Notes under the pieces: model-generated
What the model was told of the DNA's origin: nothing
Seen by the model: the letters and a program-made list of their open reading frames with translations, nothing else
The model's database searches: none
Part shown: piece after piece, positions 54,853 through 62,581 of the stretch
Position numbering within the stretch: position 1 is the stretch's first letter
Layout of the letters: each line of letters begins with the position of its first letter
Position numbers and translations under genes: made by a program
Assembly: GCA_021805735.1 (NCBI GenBank)
Contig: JAJZEE010000004.1
Span: forward strand, 1 to 62,839
Length of the DNA stretch: 62,839 nucleotides
Direction: 5' to 3'
DNA from: Bacillota bacterium
GTDB lineage: Bacteria > Bacillota > Bacilli > Alicyclobacillales > SLC66

Positions 54853-54929
54853 GCCCCGGATTGTTCATGGCCCACACGAGGGTCGAACACCATCCAGACG
54901 AGATCTCCGCGCTTGGGACAATAGGGCAT
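54849..54929 (-). pseudogene. MazF/PemK toxin, N-terminal remnant
   Basis: ATG 54929 opens MPYCPKRGDLVWMVFDPRVGHEQSG, the very characteristic MazF N-terminus (P.RGDLVW..FDP..GHEQ.G). After about 27 codons homology ends and Rpn-derived sequence begins in another frame. Six bases separate it from the mazE-like stop, as in true mazEF operons. The RNase core is missing, so no toxin is made. Confidence 0.72.
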
Positions 54930-54934
54930 GTCGT

Positions 54935-55105
54935 TCACCACGTCTCTCTTCCCATCGGCTTGCCCCAATCGGTCTCTGAGTGCGTGTTTTCCACAGTCAC
55001 TTGGTCTAATAACTCTTCGAGACTGTATTGTTTTCGGCGTATCACAATTTCATTGTCTCGTTCCACCACTTCAACGGGTGTTCCTTCGCGCCGCCGGATA
55101 AGGAA
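54935..55105 (-). pseudogene. MazE antitoxin, C-terminal remnant
   Basis: Read in its own frame the strand gives REGTPVEVV, NEIVIRRKQYSLEELLDQV and DWGKPMGRETW-stop, matching MazE/PemI C-termini (toxin-wrapping segment). The DNA-binding N-terminus (QKWGNS-like) is missing and no start codon exists in frame; instead the sequence joins the small ORF family of 55042-55143. Confidence 0.68.
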
Positions 55106-55143
55106 CTGGCGAGGGCCTTCATCAGCGTGTCTTGTCGCGCCAC
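55042..55143 (-). pseudogene. Small ORF (33 aa) related to 43397-43531, joined to mazE remnant
   Basis: GTG start, VARQDTLMKALASSLSGG, then continues out of frame through mazE-derived sequence. The first half and its upstream promoter-like region (TATACT near 55167) match the small ORF in the rml cluster. Likely the 5' end of another gene fused to mazE. Confidence 0.45.
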
Positions 55144-55342
55144 TGCGTCACCTCTTTGCCTGTAGTATACCGCGCGGATCTGCGACTGCCAATCGTCGAC
55201 GCACATCGAGCTTCCAGCGCCGTCGCACCCGTTTCCCACGCTTCTGACAGCCGCCAGTGTCATCTTTCAATGGAAGATTCTCCGTGCATCTGCTATACTT
55301 GCGCCAACTTGTCCACCGATGATAGGGAGAGGAAGTGAGATC

Positions 55343-56089
55343 GTGTCAATAGTACATAAACCCCTACGCCTCGCTTCTGCGCTGGCCCTGTCGACTTTCC
55401 TGATCATGGGAACCGCTTCATCCGCGCTGGCGCAAGCAAACAGCCAAAACCACGTCGCGCAGAAGCACGAAACGCACAAATCTGTGGACGCAAAGCAGCC
55501 GGCGCACAAGCACGTTGCTAACAAGCACGTTGTTAACAAACACGCGGGCACGAAACACCCTCACGGTAAGCATCCAGCCGCAATCAGCCCCATGATCAAG
55601 ATGAGACGGGAGGCCTTGGCGCTCGAGGATGCACTCTTAACCCTTAACACCAATCGCATTGATCTGTTATACGCCTATCTGCAAAGTGTCTCCCTGACGC
55701 AAGGGGAAGTCAACCAAATCAAAGTCAACGCCCGGCAGATGGAACAGATTGTCGGCAACGCCACCGGAGCCGCGTCCCTGACCGAAACGCAAAAGCTGGA
55801 ATTGATCCGCCTATTTGCCTCGAGCATCGACCAAGCACACCTGCGAGTGGCCTTCGTGTCGCTCGATGGGAAACCGATCAATATCGCCGATTACAAGCTG
55901 AGCGTGAAAAATCACATGAAAGTGTTGCTCGAGGACAGCCGCGGAAGGCAATTGGCCGCCATGCGCCCGCACCCCGGCGATCTCTCGTCAGGCGTGATCG
56001 TGGGCTATGTGAGAGCCGTGGATATAGCAGTACAGGCTGCGTATGAGTTGGAGCGGTATCACCACTTCGTGCCCATGCCGCGTTTTTGA
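55343..56089 (+). CDS. Exported His/Lys-rich protein of unknown function
   Basis: 248 aa from GTG 55343 (AGAGGAAG upstream). Signal peptide ends near ALA-QAN. Residues about 35-80 are a low-complexity segment rich in His and Lys (repeats such as HKHVANKHVVNKHA), a possible metal- or polyanion-binding tail. The remaining 165 residues are helical, without a known domain. The next gene, a degenerate sortase-fold protein, starts 38 nt downstream, suggesting a two-gene unit. Confidence 0.65.
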   Translation: MSIVHKPLRLASALALSTFLIMGTASSALAQANSQNHVAQKHETHKSVDAKQPAHKHVANKHVVNKHAGTKHPHGKHPAAISPMIKMRREALALEDALLTLNTNRIDLLYAYLQSVSLTQGEVNQIKVNARQMEQIVGNATGAASLTETQKLELIRLFASSIDQAHLRVAFVSLDGKPINIADYKLSVKNHMKVLLEDSRGRQLAAMRPHPGDLSSGVIVGYVRAVDIAVQAAYELERYHHFVPMPRF

Positions 56090-56127
56090 GACGGTCGACT
56101 AAACTACGTGTCCGGAGGCAACCGCTT

Positions 56128-56772
56128 ATGAACAGGAAATCGACCGCAGCCGAATTGCCGATCGCTGGCCCAGATGGAACGCGTTCAAAGAAACGCCGAC
56201 GCAAGTGGCCTTGGTTGATCGTCGCCGTTCCCACGGGCCTGATCGTGTTGGCGCTGGCGGGCGCCACGCTCCGGTACGGCTTTGCCACCGTGCAGCAGGC
56301 GGCTATCCTGGGTTATACTCTCATCTTTCCTTATACCCCTTCCACCGCCCCCAACACCTTCGCAGGGCCGTGGACATACCTTCCTGAGCCCCGGCAGCAC
56401 ATCGGCCACTTGCGCATCGCGACCCTGGGCATTGATCTGCCCATCGTCCAAGGAACGTATGCCAATCAGACCGCGCAGGTAGGGCACTTCGCAGGAAGCA
56501 CGCTGCCGGGCCAAGGCAGCGACGCCATACTCGTGACGGAGAATCCCACGCTGCGCAAAGCCGGAAGCCTGCGGCCAGGCACCGTGATTCAGTGGATTGC
56601 GCCACAGGGCGTCTTTGCCTACCGCGTAACGGGTTCCGCGCCGATTCGGTCGCTCGGCAACCTGAGCGGCGTGAATCGCGAATCATTGGCGCTCGTCGAG
56701 CAGTCGATCACAAGAAAGGGCAAAACCCAACTCTTCGCCGTCTTCGCCAGTCCAGAGTTCTCTAGCAAATAG
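56128..56772 (+). CDS. Sortase-fold (class D-like) protein lacking catalytic residues
   Basis: 214 aa from ATG 56128 (GGAGG 9 nt upstream). A basic N-terminus and one transmembrane helix (about 28-48), then the sortase beta-barrel: IGHLRIATLGIDLPIVQGT, VGHFAGSTLPGQGSDAILV, LRPGTVIQW and FAYRVTGSAPI. In active class D/E sortases the barrel carries GNVVLAGHR, TCYP and a late Arg. Here the His position reads ILVTENPT, the Cys position LFAVFASP, and no late Arg is seen. It should therefore be inactive as a transpeptidase and may act as a structural or binding protein. Pieces of paralogues recur at 56895 and 62689. Confidence 0.68.
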   Translation: MNRKSTAAELPIAGPDGTRSKKRRRKWPWLIVAVPTGLIVLALAGATLRYGFATVQQAAILGYTLIFPYTPSTAPNTFAGPWTYLPEPRQHIGHLRIATLGIDLPIVQGTYANQTAQVGHFAGSTLPGQGSDAILVTENPTLRKAGSLRPGTVIQWIAPQGVFAYRVTGSAPIRSLGNLSGVNRESLALVEQSITRKGKTQLFAVFASPEFSSK

Positions 56773-56806
56773 GCGTTGACAAATGTTCCAGATACAAATC
56801 AAGTAG

Positions 56807-56892
56807 TGTACGGGTTCGCGACTTAAGTATCCCAGGCTCAGTGAGCGAGAAGATGTTGGATATCCTCCAGCGACAACCCCGTCACTTCAGAC
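56807..56892 (-). pseudogene. Rpn-family 3'-end remnant
   Basis: Encodes only SEVTGLSLEDIQHLLAH-stop plus about 31 nt of conserved 3' flank (to TGTACGGG at 56807). Nearly identical to the ends of the genes at 58626 and 61229. Breaks off within a few bases of a sortase-like fragment. Confidence 0.7.
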
Positions 56893-56894
56893 AA

Positions 56895-57014
56895 CTGGGC
56901 GCCCTTAGCGGCATCAACCGAGAGGAATTGACGCCTGTCGATCAGAGCGGCTCCCGGAAAGGCGGCAGCCCGCTATTCGCCGTCTTGGCGCGGCCGCTGC
57001 GCCCTATGGGATAG
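56895..57014 (+). pseudogene. Sortase-like C-terminal remnant
   Basis: 39 codons, LGALSGINREELTPV...LFAVLARPL then stop, colinear with the end of the intact protein (LGNLSGVNRESLALV...LFAVFASPE). No start. Abuts the Rpn 3' remnant on its left, showing a direct recombination join. Confidence 0.7.
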
Positions 57015-57124
57015 CGCCGACTCACATACGACATACGTGCGGCAAAAGCGCCAACGCGAAACGCAAACGTACCTCTGTACGCTAGAATGTGTGTGGCGTA
57101 TAATGGGAGAGGGCGGGGGGAATC

Positions 57125-58036
57125 GTGGTGATACCGCGAAATAGCAAGGACTTGGTGCTCAAACATCTTGCACTGGCGTTGGGTGATCATGCGCTGAGTG
57201 CGTTTGGCGTCGCGCGACAGGCCGAGGTGAGACGGGCGCTGCCTACGGAATTGGACAGCGTGGATCTGCGGACCGATTTTCTGGACTTTGTCCTTGAAAT
57301 GTCCGATCGGACGATTCTGCACCTGGAGTTTCAGTCGAAAGTGGAAAAGACGCTGCACCGCTTCCTGCTGTATGACGCGCGGTTGCATCAGCAGATGCTG
57401 CGTCCAGTGCGGACGGTTGTGTTGTATACAAGCGGCGTCAAGCACGCGCAAAGCATACTCGATATTGGAACAGCGGTCTATCACGTTGAGAATGTGTTTC
57501 TGAGCGAGCGAGACGGCAATGCGGTACTTTCACGCATTGAAACGCATCTGGACGAAGGTCGGTGGATTCCAGAAGATCGAATCGAACTCGCGTTTGTGTT
57601 GCACATGCGACATCAAGGGGTCACGCGCAAACAGGTTTTGCGGCGCTGTCTGGACACGGTAGACCGAATACCGGATCGGACAGAACAGGCATATGTGATC
57701 GCGCTGTTCCTGGGAATGAGCGCGAAACGGCTCACGGCGAAGGAACAAAAAGACTTTGAGAGGAGGATGGACGACATGTTTCAAAGAATGGTGGACGCCG
57801 TTGAAGAGCGACTGGTGCAAATCGACGCCAAGTTGGCTGCTGCTGCCATGAAGGCGCGGGAGGAAGGCGAAGAGCAAGGCATCGAGAAGGGCCGGGAGGA
57901 AGGTCGACAGGAAGGCCGCAATGAGGAAAGGCTTGCTCTTGCAAAGCGTCTGCTTGAAATGGGAGACGGCGTGGAGAAGGTTTCCAAAGTGACAGGATTG
58001 TCGCTCGATGAAGTCCAACGTCTTGTTTCCCACTGA
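57125..58036 (+). CDS. Rpn family recombination-promoting nuclease / putative transposase
   Basis: 303 aa, apparently complete. PD-(D/E)XK core: VDLRTDFLDFVLEM then TILHLEFQSK (the D...ExQ pair of the family), LVLYTSG-like strand VVLYTSGVKHA, a helical middle and a charged REEGEEQGIEKGREEGRQEG coiled region, ending VTGLSLDEVQRLVSH. Rpn proteins such as E. coli RpnA are DNA endonucleases that raise RecA-independent recombination. The promoter TATAAT lies just upstream and the 5' flank is shared with the copy at 61229. Confidence 0.82.
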   Translation: MVIPRNSKDLVLKHLALALGDHALSAFGVARQAEVRRALPTELDSVDLRTDFLDFVLEMSDRTILHLEFQSKVEKTLHRFLLYDARLHQQMLRPVRTVVLYTSGVKHAQSILDIGTAVYHVENVFLSERDGNAVLSRIETHLDEGRWIPEDRIELAFVLHMRHQGVTRKQVLRRCLDTVDRIPDRTEQAYVIALFLGMSAKRLTAKEQKDFERRMDDMFQRMVDAVEERLVQIDAKLAAAAMKAREEGEEQGIEKGREEGRQEGRNEERLALAKRLLEMGDGVEKVSKVTGLSLDEVQRLVSH

Positions 58037-58056
58037 GCCTGTGATGCTGAACCACG

Positions 58057-58084
58057 AACCCGGCCAGAGCGGTGCGGGTTTTTT
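58057..58084 (+). terminator. Terminator after the Rpn gene
   Basis: AACCCG (58057-58062) pairs with CGGGTT (58075-58080) and is followed by TTTT. The rmlB fragment starts directly after it. Confidence 0.65.
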
Positions 58085-58545
58085 GCCATACACGGGAAGC
58101 GGCTGGCCTTCCAGAGCATGGATGATCATCAGGGGAATCAGCTTCTCAGGAAACTGATACGGCCCATAGTTGTTCGAACAGCGCGTGATCACAACCGGCA
58201 GCCCGTATGTTTCATGGTACGCCCGCGCCGACAGATCCGGCCCGGCCTTGGACGCACTATAGGGGGAATTCGGCGCAAGCGCCGTCTCTTCGGTAAAATA
58301 GCCCTCCTGGCCAAGCGTGCTGTACACCTCGTCCGTCGACAGATGCACGAACTTCTGAACGCGAAGCTCCTGCGCGACGGCGAGCAGCACACGCGTGCCT
58401 TCGACATTGGTCCGCACAAACTCCGCGCTGGACGCAATGGACCGATCCACGTGGCTCTCGGCCGCAAAGTGTACGATCGCCTGCACTCCCCGCATGGCGC
58501 TGCGCACCGCAGTCACATCGCAAATGTCGCCGCGAACGAACAGAC
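58084..58545 (-). pseudogene. Internal fragment of a second rmlB
   Basis: Encodes RmlB residues of roughly 55-210: RGDICDV, HFAAESHVDRSI, HLSTDEVYSTLG, NSPYSASKAG, VITRCSNNYGPYQFPEKLIPLMI, then stops matching at both ends. It lacks the Rossmann loop and the C-terminus, so it is not functional. It is diverged from the intact rmlB, so it came from a paralogue rather than a recent copy. Confidence 0.82.
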
Positions 58546-58625
58546 GACCTCTTCCACATACAAGCGGACGACAAGAAACCCGCACAGCACGCTCCGGCCA
58601 GGTTCGCGATTCAAGTATCCCAGGG

Positions 58626-59339
58626 TCAGTGGGCGAGAAGGCGTTGGATATCCTCCGGCGACAACCCCGTCACTTCAGACACCAGCGCAACGTCCATGCC
58701 TCTCGCCAACATCACTCTTGCCACTTCCCTGCGCCCTTCCTCCCGGCCCTTCTCGATCCCCATCTCTTCGCCTTCTCCTCGCCCTTCAGCCCGCGCCTTC
58801 TCGGCCGCCTCCGCCAACTCGGCGTCGATTTGCACCAGCCGCTTTTCAACGGCGTCTGTCATCATCTTAAACGTATTTGCCATCCGCCCCTCGACCTCCT
58901 TCCATTCCTTTTCCCGGAGTCGTTTTGCACTCATTCCAAGGAACAACGCGATCACATACGACCGCTCCACCTGATCTGGAATCCGGTCCACCGCGTCCAG
59001 ACAACGGCGCAAAACCTGTCTCCGCGTGGCCCCCTGGTGTCGCATGTGCATCGCAAACGCCAGTTCGATGCGGTCTTCCGGTTCCCATCGGTCTTCGTCC
59101 AAATGCGTTTCGATTCGTCTGAGCACCGCAAGGCCATCGCGTTCGATCAAGAACACATTCTCGACGCGATACATCGCCGACCCGATATCGAGTATGGTTG
59201 GCGCGTGCTTGACGCCGCTTGTATAAAGCACCACCGTCCGCACTGACCGCAGAATCTGCTGGTGCAGCCGCGCGTCATACAGCAAGAATCGATGCAGCGT
59301 TTTTTCTTCTTTCGATTGAAACTCGAGGTGCAAAATCGT
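58626..59339 (-). pseudogene. Rpn-family nuclease, 5'-truncated
   Basis: Nearly identical to the copy at 61229 from ETILHLEFQSKEEKTLHRFLL to the end (LSPEDIQRLLAH), but about 80 N-terminal residues including the first catalytic Asp are missing. Homology starts abruptly at 59339, where a 37-nt sequence also found at 62427-62463 is attached. An open frame continues to 59402 through unrelated sequence. Confidence 0.8.
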
Positions 59340-59376
59340 TTCAACTGTATCCGTCACCGCAATCAGACTCCACCTT
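59340..59376. repeat. 37-nt exact repeat, copy 1
   Basis: Begins TTCAACTGTATCCGTCACCG and is identical to 62427-62463. It sits exactly at the break of the truncated Rpn gene; on its other side is unrelated sequence. Candidate recombination site or the edge of a lost element. Confidence 0.7.
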
Positions 59377-59566
59377 CTGGGGCGAAACAATCTGGCGGCC
59401 ATTTCTTTCAGTTGGTGGGAGCCCGAGGCGGCGGACAGTTGCCTGCGCGCCGAGATCGCGACAAGTATCCTTCACGAACACGCCTGTAATACGGTATGAT
59501 GAGAAGGACAAATGGACGATGCCGCCTTACGCCGTGTCATGCACGCATTCGGGGAGAGGGAAGCCG

Positions 59567-59734
59567 ATGACGGTTCGTGTAGGAGTAAAGGGGGAACTTA
59601 TCGCTTGGGCGATCGAGCGTTCGAGGTTGCCTCTTGAAGATCTCTTGTTCCGTTTCCCCTCGCTCACAAAATGGGGGCATGGAGACGCAAATCCTACACT
59701 TCGAGTACTCGCGCACCATCTGGGGGTTGTGTGA
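59567..59734 (+). pseudogene. XRE/ImmA-associated HTH protein, N-terminal fragment
   Basis: 55 codons after GGGGAGAGGGAAG: VKGELIAWAIERSRLPLEDL, KFP-like FRFPSLTKW and NPTLRVLAHHLGV, the N-terminal pattern of proteins with a helix-turn-helix followed by an ImmA/IrrE peptidase (toxin-antitoxin or stress systems). The peptidase domain is missing; the frame stops at TGA/TAG right after the HTH. Confidence 0.55.
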
Positions 59735-59943
59735 TAGGGGGAGGTTCTCCCCGAACCCGGTTGGGTGCGGTTGTCAGTCTTCGTTTGGCAGCATGATGGT
59801 GATCACCGGTTCCATGGCATCGCCCGCAGGACACACGGACTGAAATATGAGGATCCGTTGTGCCGGGCGCCGCAGTTTCGTGTCCGTCATAAAGCCCACC
59901 TCAAATCTCAGTCGTGACGTGGACGATCCGCCTCGTTTGATCA
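59735..59943. other. Gap without a recognisable gene
   Basis: About 210 bp. No ORF with coding character or repeat was recognised; probably debris of the broken HTH gene and its former neighbour. Confidence 0.4.
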
Positions 59944-60807
59944 TCAGTGATGTTCTTCTTGCAGGCGCTCCAACTCCTCAACCGGAATGCCTGTCAGCCG
60001 GGATACTCTCACCACATCCAAGCCATCCTCCAGCATGGCCTTAGCCGTTTCCAGCTTGCCTTTCAGCTTGCCTCTGTCAAAGGCTGTTTCAGCGTGTTTC
60101 TGGAGGTTGTACAGATCGCGCAACTCCTTATCCCGCGAAATGTAAGCCGCCCAGTTATCCGGATCACGACTGATCTCCTCCCACAAGTCAAGCGCTTTTC
60201 CCATTGTTGGATCGGACATTGCGATCGCCTCCAGACCTGTCCTGATTTCCTTGTGCTGGTTGGCATCCAGCAACAACAGCCAGCGCTCCAGCGGATGCTG
60301 CAGACAGACGCTCAACTGTGTGTGATACAAATGTCTGAATTTGGGCAGTTCTATAAAGTGGATCTCCAGCACATCTGACAAGCGGAAATGTTCCACATCC
60401 TCGCATACATGATACGACGTGTGATACCGATTTGTCGAGGCAAAGACCGTGAAATCCACAATATTGATGGTGATCGTCTGCGGAAAGTTCGTCCACTGGG
60501 CGTTTTTCCTGATCTGCGCTTTGAAAATGGTCGCCCAGTAGAACAGCGTCCGTTTGGCAATATCTTGTTCAGCGATCTGAATCTCGATATTGATGTGTTC
60601 CCCCGCATCCGTGCGTACATAGACATCCAACCGGGACCCACGATCTTTCTTGTGGTCGCCTGCAAATTCCGAGTCGGCAAACTCAATGGCCGTGATCCTG
60701 TCGGCGCCCGTTCGATGCAGCAAGGCGTTAAGAAACGCCATCAATATCTCAGCGCTTCCCGGTTGACCAAACAGCAGTTTAAACGCAACGTCGTTCTTTG
60801 GATCCAT
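59944..60807 (-). CDS. Rpn family nuclease / putative transposase (PDDEXK_2 type)
   Basis: 287 aa from ATG 60807 (frame open to 60945; GTG 60825 is another option). MDPKNDVAFKLLFGQP start, SRLDVYVRTDAGEHINIEIQIAEQ (D...ExQ catalytic pattern), KRTLFYWATIF, and a tail KLKGKLETAKAMLEDGLDVVRVSRLTGIPVEELERL. A different subfamily from the 57125/61229 copies, closer to classical PD-(D/E)XK transposase-like proteins. It may be intact. Upstream frame sequence (60808-60945) looks foreign and may be the end of another broken gene. Confidence 0.8.
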   Translation of the reverse strand: MDPKNDVAFKLLFGQPGSAEILMAFLNALLHRTGADRITAIEFADSEFAGDHKKDRGSRLDVYVRTDAGEHINIEIQIAEQDIAKRTLFYWATIFKAQIRKNAQWTNFPQTITINIVDFTVFASTNRYHTSYHVCEDVEHFRLSDVLEIHFIELPKFRHLYHTQLSVCLQHPLERWLLLLDANQHKEIRTGLEAIAMSDPTMGKALDLWEEISRDPDNWAAYISRDKELRDLYNLQKHAETAFDRGKLKGKLETAKAMLEDGLDVVRVSRLTGIPVEELERLQEEHH

Positions 60808-60945
60808 CAGTGGATGTTCTTTCACCAGTATCACCTGGCCCAGTTCGTCCGCCAACTGCCGCAGCAGCGCCACCTTGGCGTTGTGCGCCCGGTTGGCAAA
60901 CCCCTGTTGCACCTGCGGCATTTCGTCACGCGCCAAGCGATGCAA

Positions 60946-61197
60946 GGCGCGCCCCAGCTCGCCATATTCCCCTCGCAGCGGGACGCCACAAAGGTTGTCC
61001 CATTCCGAGAAGTGTTCCAGAAACCACAGGAACTGCGGGGATGAATGGACGGCGAAACATCATAATACCGAACGTAGAGGCCCGTCCTGTTTTGATAGTC
61101 ATTGACCTCTTCGAGCAGTTTCATGGTGCCGCTGTGGTTGCTCACTCTAACTGGCGGTGAAGAGGTTGCCGCCAGCTTGGTGCGCCTTATCAAATAT
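60946..61197. other. Segment with broken coding sequence, unassigned
   Basis: About 250 bp between two Rpn genes. Several short open frames on both strands, none matching a family I know. Ends at the conserved Rpn 3' flank (TGTACGGG at 61198). Confidence 0.35.
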
Positions 61198-61228
61198 TGT
61201 ACGGGTTCGCGATTTAAGTATCCCTGGC

Positions 61229-62182
61229 TCAGTGGGCGAGAAGGCGTTGGATATCCTCCGGCGACAACCCCGTCACTTCAGACACCAGCGCAACATCCAT
61301 GCCTCTCGCCAACATCACTCTTGCCACTTCCCTGCGGCCTTCCTCCCGGCCCTTCTCGATGCCCTTCTGCATGCCCTCCTCGATCCCCTTCTCTTCGCCT
61401 TCCCCTCGCCCTTCAGCCCGCGCCTTCTCCGCCGCCTCCGCCAACTCGGCGTCGATTTGCACCAGCCGCTTTTCAACGGCGTCTGTCATCATCTTAAACG
61501 TATTTTCCATCCGCCCCTCGACCTCCTTCCATTCCTTTTCCCTGAGTCGTTTTGCACTCATTCCGAGAAACAATGCGATCACATACGACCGCTCCGCCTG
61601 ATCTGGAATCCGGTCCACCGCGTCCAGACAACGGCGCAAAACCTGTCTCCGCGTGGCCCCCCGGTGTCGCATGTGCATCGCAAACGCCAGTTCGATTCGG
61701 TCTTCCGGTTCCCATCGGTCTTCGTCCAAATGCGTTTCGATTCGTCTGAGCACCGCATGGCCGTCCCGTTCGATCAAAAACACATTCTCGACGCGATACA
61801 TCGCCGACCCGATATCGAGTATGCTTGGCGCGTGCTTGACGCCGCTTGTATAAAGCACCACCGTCCGAACTGACCGCAGAATCTGCTGGTGCAGCCGCGC
61901 GTCATACAGCAGGAATCGATGCAGCGTTTTTTCTTCTTTCGCTTGAAACTCGAGGTGCAGAATCGTATGATCGGACATTTCAAGCACGAAGTCCAGAAAA
62001 TCGGTTCGCAGATCCACGCTGTCCAGTTCCGTGGGAAGCGCCCGTTTCACCTCAGCCTGTCGCGCGACGCCAAACGCAGTGAGCGCATGGTCACCAAACG
62101 CCAGCGCAAGATGTTTGAGTACCAGGTCCTTGCTGTTACGCGGTATTATTGCGATTCCTCCGCTTCTTCCATTATACGTCAC
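61229..62182 (-). CDS. Rpn family recombination-promoting nuclease / putative transposase
   Basis: 317 aa, close paralogue of the 57125 product with the same RNSKDLVLKHLALAFGDHALTAFGV start, DLRTDFLDFVLEM and TILHLEFQAK core. The C-terminal charged region is longer (EGEEKGIEEGMQKGIEKGREEGR). Where the 57125 gene has its GTG start, this copy has ATA codons, so it must start at the upstream ATG 62182 or is poorly translated. The upstream TATAATGG and spacing are conserved. Confidence 0.8.
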   Translation of the reverse strand: MTYNGRSGGIAIIPRNSKDLVLKHLALAFGDHALTAFGVARQAEVKRALPTELDSVDLRTDFLDFVLEMSDHTILHLEFQAKEEKTLHRFLLYDARLHQQILRSVRTVVLYTSGVKHAPSILDIGSAMYRVENVFLIERDGHAVLRRIETHLDEDRWEPEDRIELAFAMHMRHRGATRRQVLRRCLDAVDRIPDQAERSYVIALFLGMSAKRLREKEWKEVEGRMENTFKMMTDAVEKRLVQIDAELAEAAEKARAEGRGEGEEKGIEEGMQKGIEKGREEGRREVARVMLARGMDVALVSEVTGLSPEDIQRLLAH

Positions 62183-62426
62183 ACCCGTCGCAGCGTACAG
62201 CGAGACGCTTGCGAGGTTCCATGACGGACATATTCAAACTCCTCTTCACGACGAGCACGCTCCAGGTCAGAAGCGACCAGCATGCCAACGTTTATTGTGA
62301 TCGCAGACTAACTATATTAGGAAACAAACCAAAAAACAATCGTATTTTGCATACATTATAATGTTATCAAATATACTGCATCGTAGTTTCGTGAGTGTAT
62401 ACTGTCGCAAACGTCAACGACGGCCA
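62183..62426. other. Gap upstream of the Rpn copy
   Basis: Holds the Rpn promoter region (conserved GTACGCTG...TATAATGG on the minus strand near 62170-62205) and a lower-GC stretch around 62290-62400. No gene recognised. Confidence 0.4.
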
Positions 62427-62463
62427 TTCAACTGTATCCGTCACCGCAATCAGACTCCACCTT
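62427..62463. repeat. 37-nt exact repeat, copy 2
   Basis: Identical to 59340-59376. Followed at once by a truncated antitoxin gene. Same orientation as copy 1. Confidence 0.7.
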
Positions 62464-62467
62464 ATAG

Positions 62468-62581
62468 TTCGAGGACGCTTGGTGGGGAGAGCAGGCCCGA
62501 CAGGCGGCGGAAGGATTTATGGACGCAAAAGAAACAGCATCCTGGATCGCGGAGCGCATGAATGAAACTCCTACTGAGTAA
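62468..62581 (+). pseudogene. RelB/DinJ-like antitoxin, C-terminal fragment
   Basis: Frame EDAWWGEQARQAAEGFMDA, KETASWIAERMNETPTE then TAA. Matches the C-terminal toxin-binding end of RelB-type antitoxins (WW..A..A..EG......). An in-frame TAG at 62465 and the 37-nt repeat replace its N-terminus. The stop overlaps the toxin start by 20 nt, as in intact modules. Confidence 0.6.

Noticed and set aside
57530-58585. Single 351-codon minus-strand frame considered as one gene
   Set aside because: Only its first half is RmlB-like; the rest is antisense to the Rpn gene. Reported as an rmlB fragment instead.
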